11,853 nucleotides of DNA from an uncultured Ignavibacteriota bacterium (GCA_937983305.1 CALKAJ010000344.1:1-11853); one strand, 5' to 3'. Counted from the first letter of the stretch, positions 1 through 7,140 are shown. Made by a program: numbers and translations. The notes: generated by a model from the sequence alone, not told the origin.

Positions 1-46
1 AGATGGTGATTCGTGACTGGAGTTCAGACGTGTGCTCTTCCGATCT
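1..46. other. Illumina sequencing adapter with i7 index (artefact)
   Basis: Bases 13-46 (beginning GTGACTGGAG, ending CTTCCGATCT) read as the standard Illumina TruSeq i7-side adapter/Read 2 primer sequence. Bases 1-4 (AGAT) match the end of the P7 primer, which ends CGAGAT. The eight bases between them, 5-12 (GGTGATTC), sit exactly where an 8-nt i7 index belongs. The segment is therefore library-construction DNA that survived trimming and was assembled onto the contig end. Genomic sequence begins at about base 47. The match is from memory of the adapter sequence and is unambiguous in length and order. Confidence 0.97.
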
Positions 47-1017
47 ATTGGGCAAAAAGATGAAATCAAAATGAAAAACGAAAACCAGCCGAGAATAGTT
101 CTTCTTGTATCAAGCTTTCCCGAAAAATCTCCTATTAAAGGCGGATGTTCAACTCTGATAATAAATAATATCAATCCTGCCCATACAAGCCAGTTTATTG
201 AGCCAATTCGTATATCAGGAAATAATAATTCAAGTAATCCGAGTGCTCCGAAAATTACAAGTATAAAGAAAACTGTCCAAGCAAGTGTTTTATGCTTGTC
301 CCCGAACATTGCGTAAGAAATGTGTCCTCCGTCAAGCTGACCTACCGGCATCATATTTAATGCAGTAACAAGTAATCCAAACCAACCGACAACCAGAAAT
401 GGATAATGATATATTTCATTCATTGGGGGAATAAAAGCACCCGGGGAAAAAAAGTGAGTAATTTTCTCAAATAAAAAAAAGATTAAGTTGTAACCGAAAG
501 TTAATCCTTTTGTTGAGATGCCCCAGTCTCTGTACTCGGGATGTATATTGTATAAATAATCTATCGGGGGAAGAGTCGAGAAACCAATTATCAAAATAAT
601 CAATGATGCAATCCAGCCTGCTATGGGACCGGAGATGCCGATATCAAAAAGTGAATTTCTTGTCTGAGTTCCGGATTTCATTTTAATAAGTGCACCCATA
701 GTCCCAAATGGGTTTAAAAAAAGAAACGGAAAAGGAATGTAATATGGCAATGTAACATTTACTTTGTGAATCCTTGCGGCAAAATAGTGACCGAACTCGT
801 GTGCACTTATTACAAACATTATTAAAACAGAATATGTAATGCCCGCCATTAAATTTTCAAGCTGGTATGGATCTTGATTCGACCAGGCAACGCCTGCAAG
901 TGTTGTGGTAAAAAATGTAGCTATGAAAAGCAGTATGTTAATATAAACCGGAGATTTTTTCTTTTTATTCTCAGCGGTATGAAAATCAAATTCACTTAAA
1001 TCTGTTTTGTTTTGCAT
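47..1017 (-). CDS. Site-2-type M50 intramembrane metalloprotease, EGY-like, 3'-truncated
   Basis: The frame starts at ATG 1017-1015 and is open for 323 genomic codons until it runs into the adapter, so the C-terminus is missing. The protein is strongly hydrophobic. A membrane segment at about residues 60-72 leads into the zinc site HEFGH (H73, E74, H77). A second conserved block follows at about 103-134 (NPFGTMGALIKMKS, then GISGPIAG). The third zinc ligand is in NMMPVGQLDGG (N221, P224, D229). This NxxP...LDG arrangement with no PDZ domain resembles the EGY/archaeal-type branch of site-2 proteases rather than RseP. The family cleaves substrates within or next to the membrane; the substrate here is unknown. 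The gene is transcribed away from the CPBP protease gene. Beyond residue 323 the frame continues through the adapter as IDRKSTRLNSSHESPS, which is artefact and should not be counted. Confidence 0.93.
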
Positions 1018-1029
1018 ATTGTGATAAAA

Positions 1030-1046
1030 ATATCTTTAAAAGATAT
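1030..1046. repeat. 17-bp perfect palindrome in divergent spacer
   Basis: ATATCTTT (1030-1037) and AAAGATAT (1039-1046) form a perfect 8-bp inverted repeat around a single A. It lies 13 bp upstream of the M50 start codon, inside the 99-bp spacer (1018-1116) between two divergent genes. This position suits an operator or an mRNA-leader element for the M50 gene. It is pure AT except for one C/G pair in a very AT-rich spacer, so chance is possible. I see no convincing -10/-35 pair or Bacteroidota -7 box for either gene. Confidence 0.45.
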
Positions 1047-1116
1047 AATTAACAATTCAGAATAAAAATTAGTTTTTTAACTTTAAACAAAAAAGTATTT
1101 TGATAATATTGCCGAT

Positions 1117-2040
1117 ATGAATGACGATTTTAAAAAATCTGTCCCGCAGGGAAATGCTCCGCTTGCAAATCTGCCCGCTCCGGGTTTCGTTGCCATCTCG
1201 CTTCTTGTTGTCTTTTTTACTTATCAGGTTATGGGAGCCGTATTCACTATTGCGGTTACGGGCACTGATGCTGAAATTAATTCCGGTAATCTTAATACAA
1301 TGCGGCTTTTAATTACCTTTGCTCAATATATGCTTCTGCTTATGCCTGCTTTAATGCTGAATATGCTTCGCGGCGAAACATTGAAAGACGGTATGAAATT
1401 AAAAAGTCCTAATATACCAATAACATTACTCGGTCTTGCAGGAATAATAATAATACAGCCGTTTTTGCAGTTCTTTGTTATCATTCAAAATAAAATTTTA
1501 TTTTCTCTGCCGCTCGGTCAGGAAATAATAAACGGGTTAAAAGAAATATTTGATTTGCTTGAAGGCACTACAATGAAACTCGTTATGGCTTATTCCTTCC
1601 CTGAATTTTTAGTGGTTGTTTTTGTAATCGCCGTAACTCCTGCTATATGCGAGGAATTTCTTTTCAGGGGATTAATCCTGAGAACTTTTGAAAAATCTTA
1701 CTCCGCAATTCGTGCAATTATTTTCACGGGTGTGCTTTTTGCTATTTTTCATTTCCACCCGTTTAACTTAATACCGTTAATAGTTTTGGGCTTTTTTATC
1801 AGCTTTATAGCTCATTATTCCGGAAGTTTATATTCTGCAATTATTATCCACTTTGTGAATAATTTTATCTCGGCTGTTGCAGTCTATTTGTTCGGAAAAG
1901 AAGCCCTTGATGATACTTCGGTAGGAAACGGAGATTTATTGTGGTATGGAGTTTCCGCTCTTCTTTCTCTTGTTTTATTTGTACTGATAATTTTTATAAT
2001 AAAAAAAATTCATAATAAGTCTAAAGGTGAATATGCTTAA
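1117..2040 (+). CDS. CPBP (CAAX/Rce1-like) intramembrane metalloprotease
   Basis: The 307-residue polytopic membrane protein has about seven or eight hydrophobic segments, the first near residues 23-46 and the last at about 275-295, followed by a short basic tail. The three signature motifs of the CPBP/ABI family (PF02517) are all intact: EExxxR at E179-E180-R184 (CEEFLFRG), FxxxH at F208-H212, and HxxxN at H245-N249. These glutamates, histidines and the asparagine form the active site of Rce1-type glutamate-dependent intramembrane proteases. In bacteria, members serve in bacteriocin self-immunity, peptide processing or membrane protein turnover, and the substrate here cannot be read from sequence. 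The ATG at 1117 has no Shine-Dalgarno in front. The gene overlaps the next one, cdsA, by 8 bp, so the two are probably cotranslated. Confidence 0.93.
   Translation: MNDDFKKSVPQGNAPLANLPAPGFVAISLLVVFFTYQVMGAVFTIAVTGTDAEINSGNLNTMRLLITFAQYMLLLMPALMLNMLRGETLKDGMKLKSPNIPITLLGLAGIIIIQPFLQFFVIIQNKILFSLPLGQEIINGLKEIFDLLEGTTMKLVMAYSFPEFLVVVFVIAVTPAICEEFLFRGLILRTFEKSYSAIRAIIFTGVLFAIFHFHPFNLIPLIVLGFFISFIAHYSGSLYSAIIIHFVNNFISAVAVYLFGKEALDDTSVGNGDLLWYGVSALLSLVLFVLIIFIIKKIHNKSKGEYA
2023..2027 (+). promoter_or_regulatory. Ribosome binding site for cdsA
   Basis: AAAGG at 2023-2027 lies 5 nt before ATG 2033 and is the only clear Shine-Dalgarno-like sequence in front of a gene in this window. It decides the cdsA start in favour of ATG 2033 over the in-frame GTG at 2027, which overlaps the site itself. 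It lies inside the end of the CPBP gene, so cdsA probably depends on its own ribosome binding at the overlap. Confidence 0.55.
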
Positions 2041-2803
2041 ACGAATTTTAGTTAGCTTTATTTTAATACCGTTAACATTAATCGCTATCATAAAAGGAGA
2101 GGTTTATTTTTTTTCAATGTCATTAATACTCTCTACTCTGTGCCTCTGGGAGTTCTATACAATCTTTGAAAGTAAAAATATTTATTCCTTAAAAACACTT
2201 TCAATATTGGTTTCATTGCTTTTCCTGACCATAACCTATGTACACGGTCCTCAGAATATCATTTATTTTTTGGGATTCATAGTTATAATAATCTCTGCTG
2301 AAATTTTCAGGAAGGAAAAACGTTCCATATTAAATCCAATTTTATCCGTCTTTGGTTTGATATATATAACCATTCCTTTTTATCTGATGATTGCACTTGA
2401 AAAAGATTTCAGAATTGTATTGTTTGTAGTTGTACTGGTATGGGTTTGCGATTCATCTGCGTATTTTATAGGTAAGTTTTTCGGAAAAAGAAAACTTTCT
2501 GAAATAAGCCCTAAAAAAACAGTGGAAGGTGCAATTGGCGGATTCGTACTTACATTAGTTGTTGCTTTGATTTATCACTATGTTCAGGCGGATTTTATAA
2601 CTTTAAAAGATGCTGCTGTATGCGGATTATTAATAGGGACTTTAGGTCAGATTGGAGATTTATTTGAATCAATGTTAAAGAGATTTACCGAAGTGAAAGA
2701 TTCATCGCATATAATCCCCGGACACGGAGGCGTTCTTGACAGACTGGATTCTTTGATTTTTGTAATACCGTTATTGTATATATATTTTAGCTTTATCCGT
2801 TAA
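2033..2803 (+). CDS. cdsA: Phosphatidate cytidylyltransferase (CDP-diacylglycerol synthase)
   Basis: CdsA converts phosphatidate and CTP to CDP-diacylglycerol and pyrophosphate at the inner membrane, the entry point to all major phospholipids. From ATG 2033 the protein is 256 residues, normal for the family, with about seven or eight membrane segments. The C-terminal family signature is complete: S213, K216-R217, K222-D223, then H231-G-G, D236-R237 and D239. The upstream block is also typical, with D140-S-S-A-Y-F-I-G-K and SPKKTVEGAIGG at 159-170. An alternative GTG start at 2027 would add two residues, but the AAAGG sequence favours ATG 2033. Its start overlaps the end of the CPBP protease gene, implying coexpression. 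In E. coli cdsA also neighbours a membrane protease gene (rseP), although the proteases here are of other subtypes. Confidence 0.96.
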   Translation: MLKRILVSFILIPLTLIAIIKGEVYFFSMSLILSTLCLWEFYTIFESKNIYSLKTLSILVSLLFLTITYVHGPQNIIYFLGFIVIIISAEIFRKEKRSILNPILSVFGLIYITIPFYLMIALEKDFRIVLFVVVLVWVCDSSAYFIGKFFGKRKLSEISPKKTVEGAIGGFVLTLVVALIYHYVQADFITLKDAAVCGLLIGTLGQIGDLFESMLKRFTEVKDSSHIIPGHGGVLDRLDSLIFVIPLLYIYFSFIR

Positions 2804-2805
2804 TA

Positions 2806-2824
2806 TAAAAATAATTTATTTTTA
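2806..2824. repeat. AT-only palindrome after cdsA
   Basis: A perfect 9-bp inverted repeat around a single T (TAAAAATAA, T, TTATTTTTA) begins 2 bp after the cdsA stop codon. T-rich sequence follows at 2844-2856. It could act as a weak transcript end or 3' stabiliser. With no G or C in the stem, a true intrinsic terminator is unlikely and chance is a real possibility. Confidence 0.3.
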
Positions 2825-2883
2825 ACTTGAAAAACCCGTAAATCTTTTTTTATTTTGTAAGAACTTATAATTAAAAAATTTTT

Positions 2884-3351
2884 TTGAAGAAGCAAAAAGA
2901 AAATAAAGATAAAGATAATAAAAACCGGAAGAAGAAATCGGGCATTGATGAAATGCTTAAAGGCGTTAATGATGATGATTTTATTGTTGAAGACGATTTA
3001 GGCGTTCCTGAAGAAATTGAAGAAGACGGGGAATTTATTAAACAGGTTAAGGAATTTGAAAAACATCATAAAAAGGCAAAGCTGATAAAAGTATATAAAG
3101 CAATAGGGGAGCCGGATTATAAAAAACTCCCGCTGAGTATGGATGTTTTAAAAGAAGAATATTCGAGATTGATTGGCTTGCTTGATAATAAGAAAATATT
3201 TGTCCATTTCCGGAACGAATATCCCAAAGAAGAAAGATACAGATTTATTATAGAAGAGGTATTTAATCAGGATGTTGAAAATGAAAAAACAACATTCGTT
3301 TATGAGGATTTTCATCCTGAATTCTTCGATAACGAAGATGATGAAGAATAA
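2884..3351 (+). CDS. Unrecognised small highly charged protein
   Basis: I do not recognise a family for this 155-residue soluble protein. Residues 1-19 are almost all Lys, Asn, Asp and Glu. Residues 29-50 are very acidic (NDDDFIVEDD, then EEIEEDGEF). About 56-145 looks like a folded part with alternating hydrophobics and aromatics, including DYKKLPLSMDVLKEEY, VHFRNEYPKEERYRFI and FVYEDFHPEFF, and the protein ends in DNEDDEE. It has no signal peptide, membrane segment or cysteine. The start must be non-ATG to include the basic tail: the frame opens after TAA 2872 and TTG 2884 is the first usual start. The first in-frame ATG is residue 24, so a shorter product is possible. It sits 80 bp after cdsA and 11 bp before the thioredoxin-like gene. 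Codon phase and an uninterrupted frame support a real gene. Confidence 0.75.
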   Translation: MKKQKENKDKDNKNRKKKSGIDEMLKGVNDDDFIVEDDLGVPEEIEEDGEFIKQVKEFEKHHKKAKLIKVYKAIGEPDYKKLPLSMDVLKEEYSRLIGLLDNKKIFVHFRNEYPKEERYRFIIEEVFNQDVENEKTTFVYEDFHPEFFDNEDDEE

Positions 3352-3362
3352 AATTTAATTAT

Positions 3363-3917
3363 ATGGCTCTATTATACAGCTCTGATTCAGAATTGAATTC
3401 AAAAGTAATTCCGTTTAATCTCAAAGGGGTTGACGGGAAATTTTATTCAAATAAAGATTTTGAAAATGCAAGTGCACTCGTAATTATTTTTATGTGTAAT
3501 CACTGCCCTTATGTGAAAGGCGTTGTGAAAAGATTTGTTGATTTTCAGGCTAAGTTTTTTGATAAGGGTGTGAAATTTGTCGGGATTAATTCAAATGATG
3601 CAATTGCTTATCCCGAAGATTCTTTTGAGAATATGATAAATTTTTATAACGAATGGAATATGAATTTTCCTTATCTTGTGGATGAGTCACAGGAAGTTGC
3701 GAAAGCTTACGATGCACAATGTACTCCTGATATTTATTTGTATGATAGAAATGGACTTCTGAAATACAGAGGAAGATTTGACGATAACTGGCAGGATGAA
3801 TCAAAGGTAACAGTTAAAGATCTTGAGAATGCAGTTGATTTAGTGCTCCTTGGAAAAGATGTGGATTTCAAACAGATGCCCGCTATGGGATGTAGTATTA
3901 AGTTTAAAAGTTCATAA
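3363..3917 (+). CDS. PRX-like thioredoxin-fold redox protein
   Basis: The 184-residue cytosolic protein has a thioredoxin/AhpC-TSA fold of the PRX-like type. The active site CNHCPYVK (C45, H47, C48) follows the hydrophobic strand LVIIFM. GKFYSNKDF lies upstream and GVKFVGINSND at 69-79. The thioredoxin cis-proline loop is C120-T121-P122, and the C-terminus is GCSIKFK (C177), typical of this subfamily. Members are presumed thiol oxidoreductases or peroxidases; the physiological substrate is not known. There is no signal peptide, so it is probably cytosolic. It starts 11 bp after the preceding gene without a Shine-Dalgarno, suggesting one transcript. Its last two codons and stop are the first unit of a 9-bp tandem repeat (3907-3951). 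Confidence 0.9.
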   Translation: MALLYSSDSELNSKVIPFNLKGVDGKFYSNKDFENASALVIIFMCNHCPYVKGVVKRFVDFQAKFFDKGVKFVGINSNDAIAYPEDSFENMINFYNEWNMNFPYLVDESQEVAKAYDAQCTPDIYLYDRNGLLKYRGRFDDNWQDESKVTVKDLENAVDLVLLGKDVDFKQMPAMGCSIKFKSS

Positions 3918-3951
3918 AGTTCTTAAAGTTCATAAAGTTCATAAAGTTCTT
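3907..3951. repeat. 9-bp tandem repeat, five units, each with an in-frame stop
   Basis: Five contiguous units of AAAGTTCAT or AAAGTTCTT lie at 3907, 3916, 3925, 3934 and 3943, in the order CAT, CTT, CAT, CAT, CTT. The first unit overlaps the end of the thioredoxin-like gene. In that gene's frame every unit reads Ser-Ser-TAA, so there are five regularly spaced in-frame stops followed by another TAA at 3957. Adding or losing whole units therefore leaves the protein end unchanged. It occupies most of the spacer before gpmA. Confidence 0.9.
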
Positions 3952-3960
3952 AAATTTAAA

Positions 3961-3977
3961 ATTTATAATTTATAATT
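3961..3977. repeat. Short 7-bp AT tandem repeat before gpmA
   Basis: ATTTATA occurs twice in a row (3961-3967, 3968-3974) followed by a partial ATT. It follows directly on the 9-bp repeat and AAATTTAAA, and leaves only 7 bp to the gpmA ATG. The stretch may serve as the A/T-rich, unstructured leader that replaces a Shine-Dalgarno in this organism, or may contain a promoter I cannot define. Confidence 0.55.
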
Positions 3978-3984
3978 AAATAGT

Positions 3985-4590
3985 ATGCCTGAATTAATCA
4001 TTGTAAGACACGGACAATCTCAGTGGAATCTGGAAAACAGATTTACGGGATGGATTGATATTGACCTCTCACCGAAAGGTATCGAAGAGGCGGAAGCAGC
4101 CGGAGAAAAACTCAAAGGGTTTACCTTTGATAAAGCTTATACATCAGCATTGACAAGGGCTCAAAGGACTCTTGATATTATACTTGATAAAATCGGTCAG
4201 AAAAATATTCCTGTGGAAAAAGATAAAGCACTGAATGAAAGAATGTATGGCGATTTGCAGGGACTCAATAAAGATGATACAAGAAAACAGTATGGCGATG
4301 AGCAGGTGAAGATCTGGAGAAGAAGCTACGATATAGCTCCTCCCGGAGGCGAATCTTTAAAAGATACTGCAGAGAGAGTTCTCCCTTATTACCACGAAAA
4401 AATCGAGCCTGATTTGAAAGCCGGTAAAAAGATTTTAATATCGGCTCACGGAAATTCATTAAGAGCTTTGATTATGTATCTCGAGAAAATGACTCCCGAA
4501 CAAATACTTGAAACGGAAATCCCGACAGGTTCTCCAAAGTACTATAATCTCGATGAGAATCTTAATGTAATAGAAGCAAAATATATTTAA
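3985..4590 (+). CDS. gpmA: 2,3-bisphosphoglycerate-dependent phosphoglycerate mutase
   Basis: This enzyme interconverts 3-phosphoglycerate and 2-phosphoglycerate in glycolysis and gluconeogenesis through a phosphohistidine. The histidine phosphatase signature LIIVRHGQSQWN gives the phosphorylated H9 next to R8. R58 lies in SALTRAQRT, the acid/base E85 in NERMYGDLQG, and the second catalytic H155 in SAHGNSLRAL. GGESLKDTAERVLPYY completes the mutase pattern. At 201 residues it is the short form: compared with the roughly 250-residue E. coli enzyme, the segment between WRRSYD (111-116) and GGESLKDT (121-128) lacks about two dozen residues, as in short alphaproteobacterial versions. The ATG at 3985 fits the family N-terminus exactly. 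There is no Shine-Dalgarno. The next gene starts 8 bp after the stop codon. Confidence 0.95.
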   Translation: MPELIIVRHGQSQWNLENRFTGWIDIDLSPKGIEEAEAAGEKLKGFTFDKAYTSALTRAQRTLDIILDKIGQKNIPVEKDKALNERMYGDLQGLNKDDTRKQYGDEQVKIWRRSYDIAPPGGESLKDTAERVLPYYHEKIEPDLKAGKKILISAHGNSLRALIMYLEKMTPEQILETEIPTGSPKYYNLDENLNVIEAKYI

Positions 4591-4597
4591 AAATATT

Positions 4598-5221
4598 TTG
4601 ACGGATACTAAAATAAAAAATATTATATTTGATTTAGGAAACACTCTCGTTTACTTTGACTTTAACTATTTTTATGATGGAGTTGCGAGACTCGAAAAGA
4701 AGTTGAACCCTGCCGCAATGAAGAGGTTTATTTCGGAGAAGAAACTTGCGGATAAACTTTGCAAAGGGACTTTGAATCATAAAGAATATTTTAGAATTCT
4801 TAAAAAGAAGTTCAATCTTAAAATCGGCTTCAATGATTTTATTTATTTGTACTGCGATATTTTCTGGTCAAATAATTCAATGAAAGGATTTCTCGAAAAA
4901 CTCTCCCGTACTAAAAGATTCCGGCTCTATCTTCTTTCGAATGTTGATTCATACCATATTAATTTTATTGATAAAAATTTCCCGTTCGTAAGACTGCTCA
5001 AAAACAGAGTCCTTTCATATAAAACCGGCTCGATTAAACCTCAAAGGAAAATATTTCTCGAAGCTCTCAGAAAATTCAGAATCAACAGGGAAGAGACAGT
5101 ACTCATTGATGATATGAAAGATAACTGCGAATCTGCAAGGAAAATTGGCATCAATGCAATACAGTATAAGTCACATAAGGTTTTTCTTAATCAATTTACA
5201 AAACTTATAAAACAAAATTAA
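4598..5221 (+). CDS. HAD-superfamily hydrolase, YihX/DLGNT-type
   Basis: The 207-residue cytosolic protein has the order of motifs of HAD subfamily IA phosphatases. Motif I is IIFDLGNTL, with nucleophile D12. Motif II is LLSN with S114, motif III is GSIKPQRKIF with K147, and motif IV is VLIDDMKDN with D171-D172. A helical cap lies between motifs I and II (about 20-100). The usual second aspartate of motif I (DxD) is Gly14, as in the FDLGNV group that includes the sugar phosphatase YihX, so phosphatase activity remains plausible but unproven. The start must be non-ATG: the frame opens after TAG 4571 and has no ATG before motif I, so TTG 4598 is chosen. It begins 7 bp after gpmA, suggesting cotranscription. 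The product is Lys/Arg-rich near its ends; the substrate is unknown. Confidence 0.88.
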   Translation: MTDTKIKNIIFDLGNTLVYFDFNYFYDGVARLEKKLNPAAMKRFISEKKLADKLCKGTLNHKEYFRILKKKFNLKIGFNDFIYLYCDIFWSNNSMKGFLEKLSRTKRFRLYLLSNVDSYHINFIDKNFPFVRLLKNRVLSYKTGSIKPQRKIFLEALRKFRINREETVLIDDMKDNCESARKIGINAIQYKSHKVFLNQFTKLIKQN

Positions 5222-5229
5222 AAAATTTA

Positions 5230-7140
5230 ATGGGGAAAATATTTTTAATCTTTTTGTTGCTGGGCGTTTTTGCTGAGTCGTATTCTCAAAGTTATATGCC
5301 CTGCAATGAAGGTAAAACTTCTTCCCTGAATTTATTTAATGAATATATCCCCGTTGATTCCACTGTTGATATTACCTATTACGGATTATATCTCGATGTA
5401 AAAACCAATCCCAATTACATTTTCGGTGCGGCAACGATAATGCTGAAAGCCGATTCCTTGCCCGTCCAAAGCTATTTCCTTAATCTGTCAAATAATCTGC
5501 TTGTTGATTCCGTTAAATCAGGAAGTCAAACACTCGTTTATAATCATTCAAACGACCGTTTGTATATCACTCAGTATGCGGGAAATGTTTCTGCTGTATC
5601 GGTTACTGTTTATTATAAGGGCTTGCCCGAACCGACCGGATTCGGCAGTTTTATATTTTCATCCCATAACGGAAAACCGCTTATATGGAGTTTAAGTCAG
5701 CCCTATGGCTCAATGGATTGGTTTCCCTGCAAAAACGACCCCGATGATAAAGCCGATTCTTCTTCGGTTGCAATCAGGTGCAGAAGCGATTTAACTGCCG
5801 TATCAAATGGAACACTATATAATATTGTTGATAATAACGACTCAACGAAAACACATTTCTGGAGAAGCAAATATAAAATATCTTCATACCTTATTTCAAT
5901 TGCAGCAGGCGATTATTATCTGTATGAAAATAGCAGTTACGGAATGCCTCTAAAACATTATGTATTACCGGATAGATTTCAGTCATTAAAACCTGATCTC
6001 GATAAGACCCCTGCAATGATAAGTTTCTTTGAAGCTTGGTTCGGTGAATATCCTTTTAGAACAGAGAAATACGGTCATGCTCAGATTCTGACCGGCGGTG
6101 CAATGGAACATCAAACCTGCTCGTCAATGGGTGCGTTCACGGAAAGCGTTATAGCTCACGAACTCGCACATCAGTGGTATGGTGATTTAATTACAAATAA
6201 AAACTGGCATCATATCTGGCTTCACGAAGGCTTTGCTACTTATTCCGAAGGTCTTTGGCTGGAACATCTCTACGGCAGTACGGCATATAATGATTTCATC
6301 GCAAGAAATATGGCTTATGCAAAAAATGCAATTGGTACACTTTATGTCCGGGATATAACTAAGGTTTCTGAAATATTTAACGGCAACAGAAGCTACTCCA
6401 AAGGTGCAATTGTTCTTCATATGTTCAGACGAATTTTGAGTCAGAGTTTGTTTAAAAGTGTTCTCTATAATTTTGCTCAGGATACAAATTTCACGTTCGG
6501 CACTGCTTCAACTGAAGATTTTGTCAGAACAGCTAATAGGGTAGTTGGAGTTGATTATAGCTGGTTTTTCAATCAGTGGGTTTATGGAGAAAACTATCCT
6601 GAATATACCGTTGGCTGGAGCAGTGAGCCGCTTGGAAATAATATTTATAAATTTACCTTAAATATTAAACAGGCGGAAAATTCTTCTCCTCAATATTTCT
6701 CAATGCCCGTTCTGGTGCTCATAAAAACTAATGACGGCGAAGTTTATAAAACGGTTTTTGTTTCAAAGGCGGAAGAAGATTTTGTTTTTGAAATTACCGG
6801 TAAACCTAAAGGAATTATTTTAGATCCCGAGAATAGTATTCTGAAAGAAAAATTTGGAGATGAAATAGAAATCATAAACGGATTTGAATTACAGCAGAAT
6901 TATCCTAATCCCTTCAACCCCGAAACTACCATAGAATATACAATTGATAAAACATCGGATATCAGGCTTGAAATATACAGCGTTAACGGAAAACTAATAA
7001 AAACCCTCGTAAACCAAAAGCAAAATCCCGGAAATTATCTTGTCACTTTTTCCGGAACCGGTTTATCTTCGGGAATTTATTACTACATCCTGAAATCTGA
7101 AAATAACAGAGTGTCAAAGAAAATGGTCCTGCTAAAATGA
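5230..7140 (+). CDS. Secreted M1 family aminopeptidase with T9SS sorting domain (first copy)
   Basis: This is a zinc metallopeptidase of the gluzincin M1 family, expected to remove N-terminal residues from peptides outside the cell. Residues 1-20 are a signal peptide (hydrophobic IFLIFLLLGVF, probable cut near SYSQ-S). An N-terminal beta domain follows, including WFPCKNDPDDKA at 164-175. The substrate-binding motif is GGAMEHQT (289-296, E293), the zinc site is HELAHQW (H310, E311, H314) with third ligand E333 in WLHEGFATYSE, and the likely catalytic tyrosine is Y389 in RSYSKG. A C-terminal domain at about 551-636 begins with QQNYPNPFNPETT and ends RVSKKMVLLK, the type A T9SS sorting signal. 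The usual GAMEN and NEG asparagines are both His (H294, H332). It starts 8 bp after the HAD gene, without a Shine-Dalgarno, and is the only gene here ending in TGA. Confidence 0.94.
   Translation: MGKIFLIFLLLGVFAESYSQSYMPCNEGKTSSLNLFNEYIPVDSTVDITYYGLYLDVKTNPNYIFGAATIMLKADSLPVQSYFLNLSNNLLVDSVKSGSQTLVYNHSNDRLYITQYAGNVSAVSVTVYYKGLPEPTGFGSFIFSSHNGKPLIWSLSQPYGSMDWFPCKNDPDDKADSSSVAIRCRSDLTAVSNGTLYNIVDNNDSTKTHFWRSKYKISSYLISIAAGDYYLYENSSYGMPLKHYVLPDRFQSLKPDLDKTPAMISFFEAWFGEYPFRTEKYGHAQILTGGAMEHQTCSSMGAFTESVIAHELAHQWYGDLITNKNWHHIWLHEGFATYSEGLWLEHLYGSTAYNDFIARNMAYAKNAIGTLYVRDITKVSEIFNGNRSYSKGAIVLHMFRRILSQSLFKSVLYNFAQDTNFTFGTASTEDFVRTANRVVGVDYSWFFNQWVYGENYPEYTVGWSSEPLGNNIYKFTLNIKQAENSSPQYFSMPVLVLIKTNDGEVYKTVFVSKAEEDFVFEITGKPKGIILDPENSILKEKFGDEIEIINGFELQQNYPNPFNPETTIEYTIDKTSDIRLEIYSVNGKLIKTLVNQKQNPGNYLVTFSGTGLSSGIYYYILKSENNRVSKKMVLLK

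Noticed and set aside
1096..1107. Possible promoter (TATTTTG / GATAAT) before the CPBP gene
   Set aside because: TATTTTG is one base short of the Bacteroidota -7 box TAnnTTTG, and no matching -33 or -35 element is at proper spacing. In AT-rich DNA such matches are common.
3907..3977. Could the repeats be a CRISPR array?
   Set aside because: Units are 9 bp and contiguous, without spacers, so this is a short tandem repeat.
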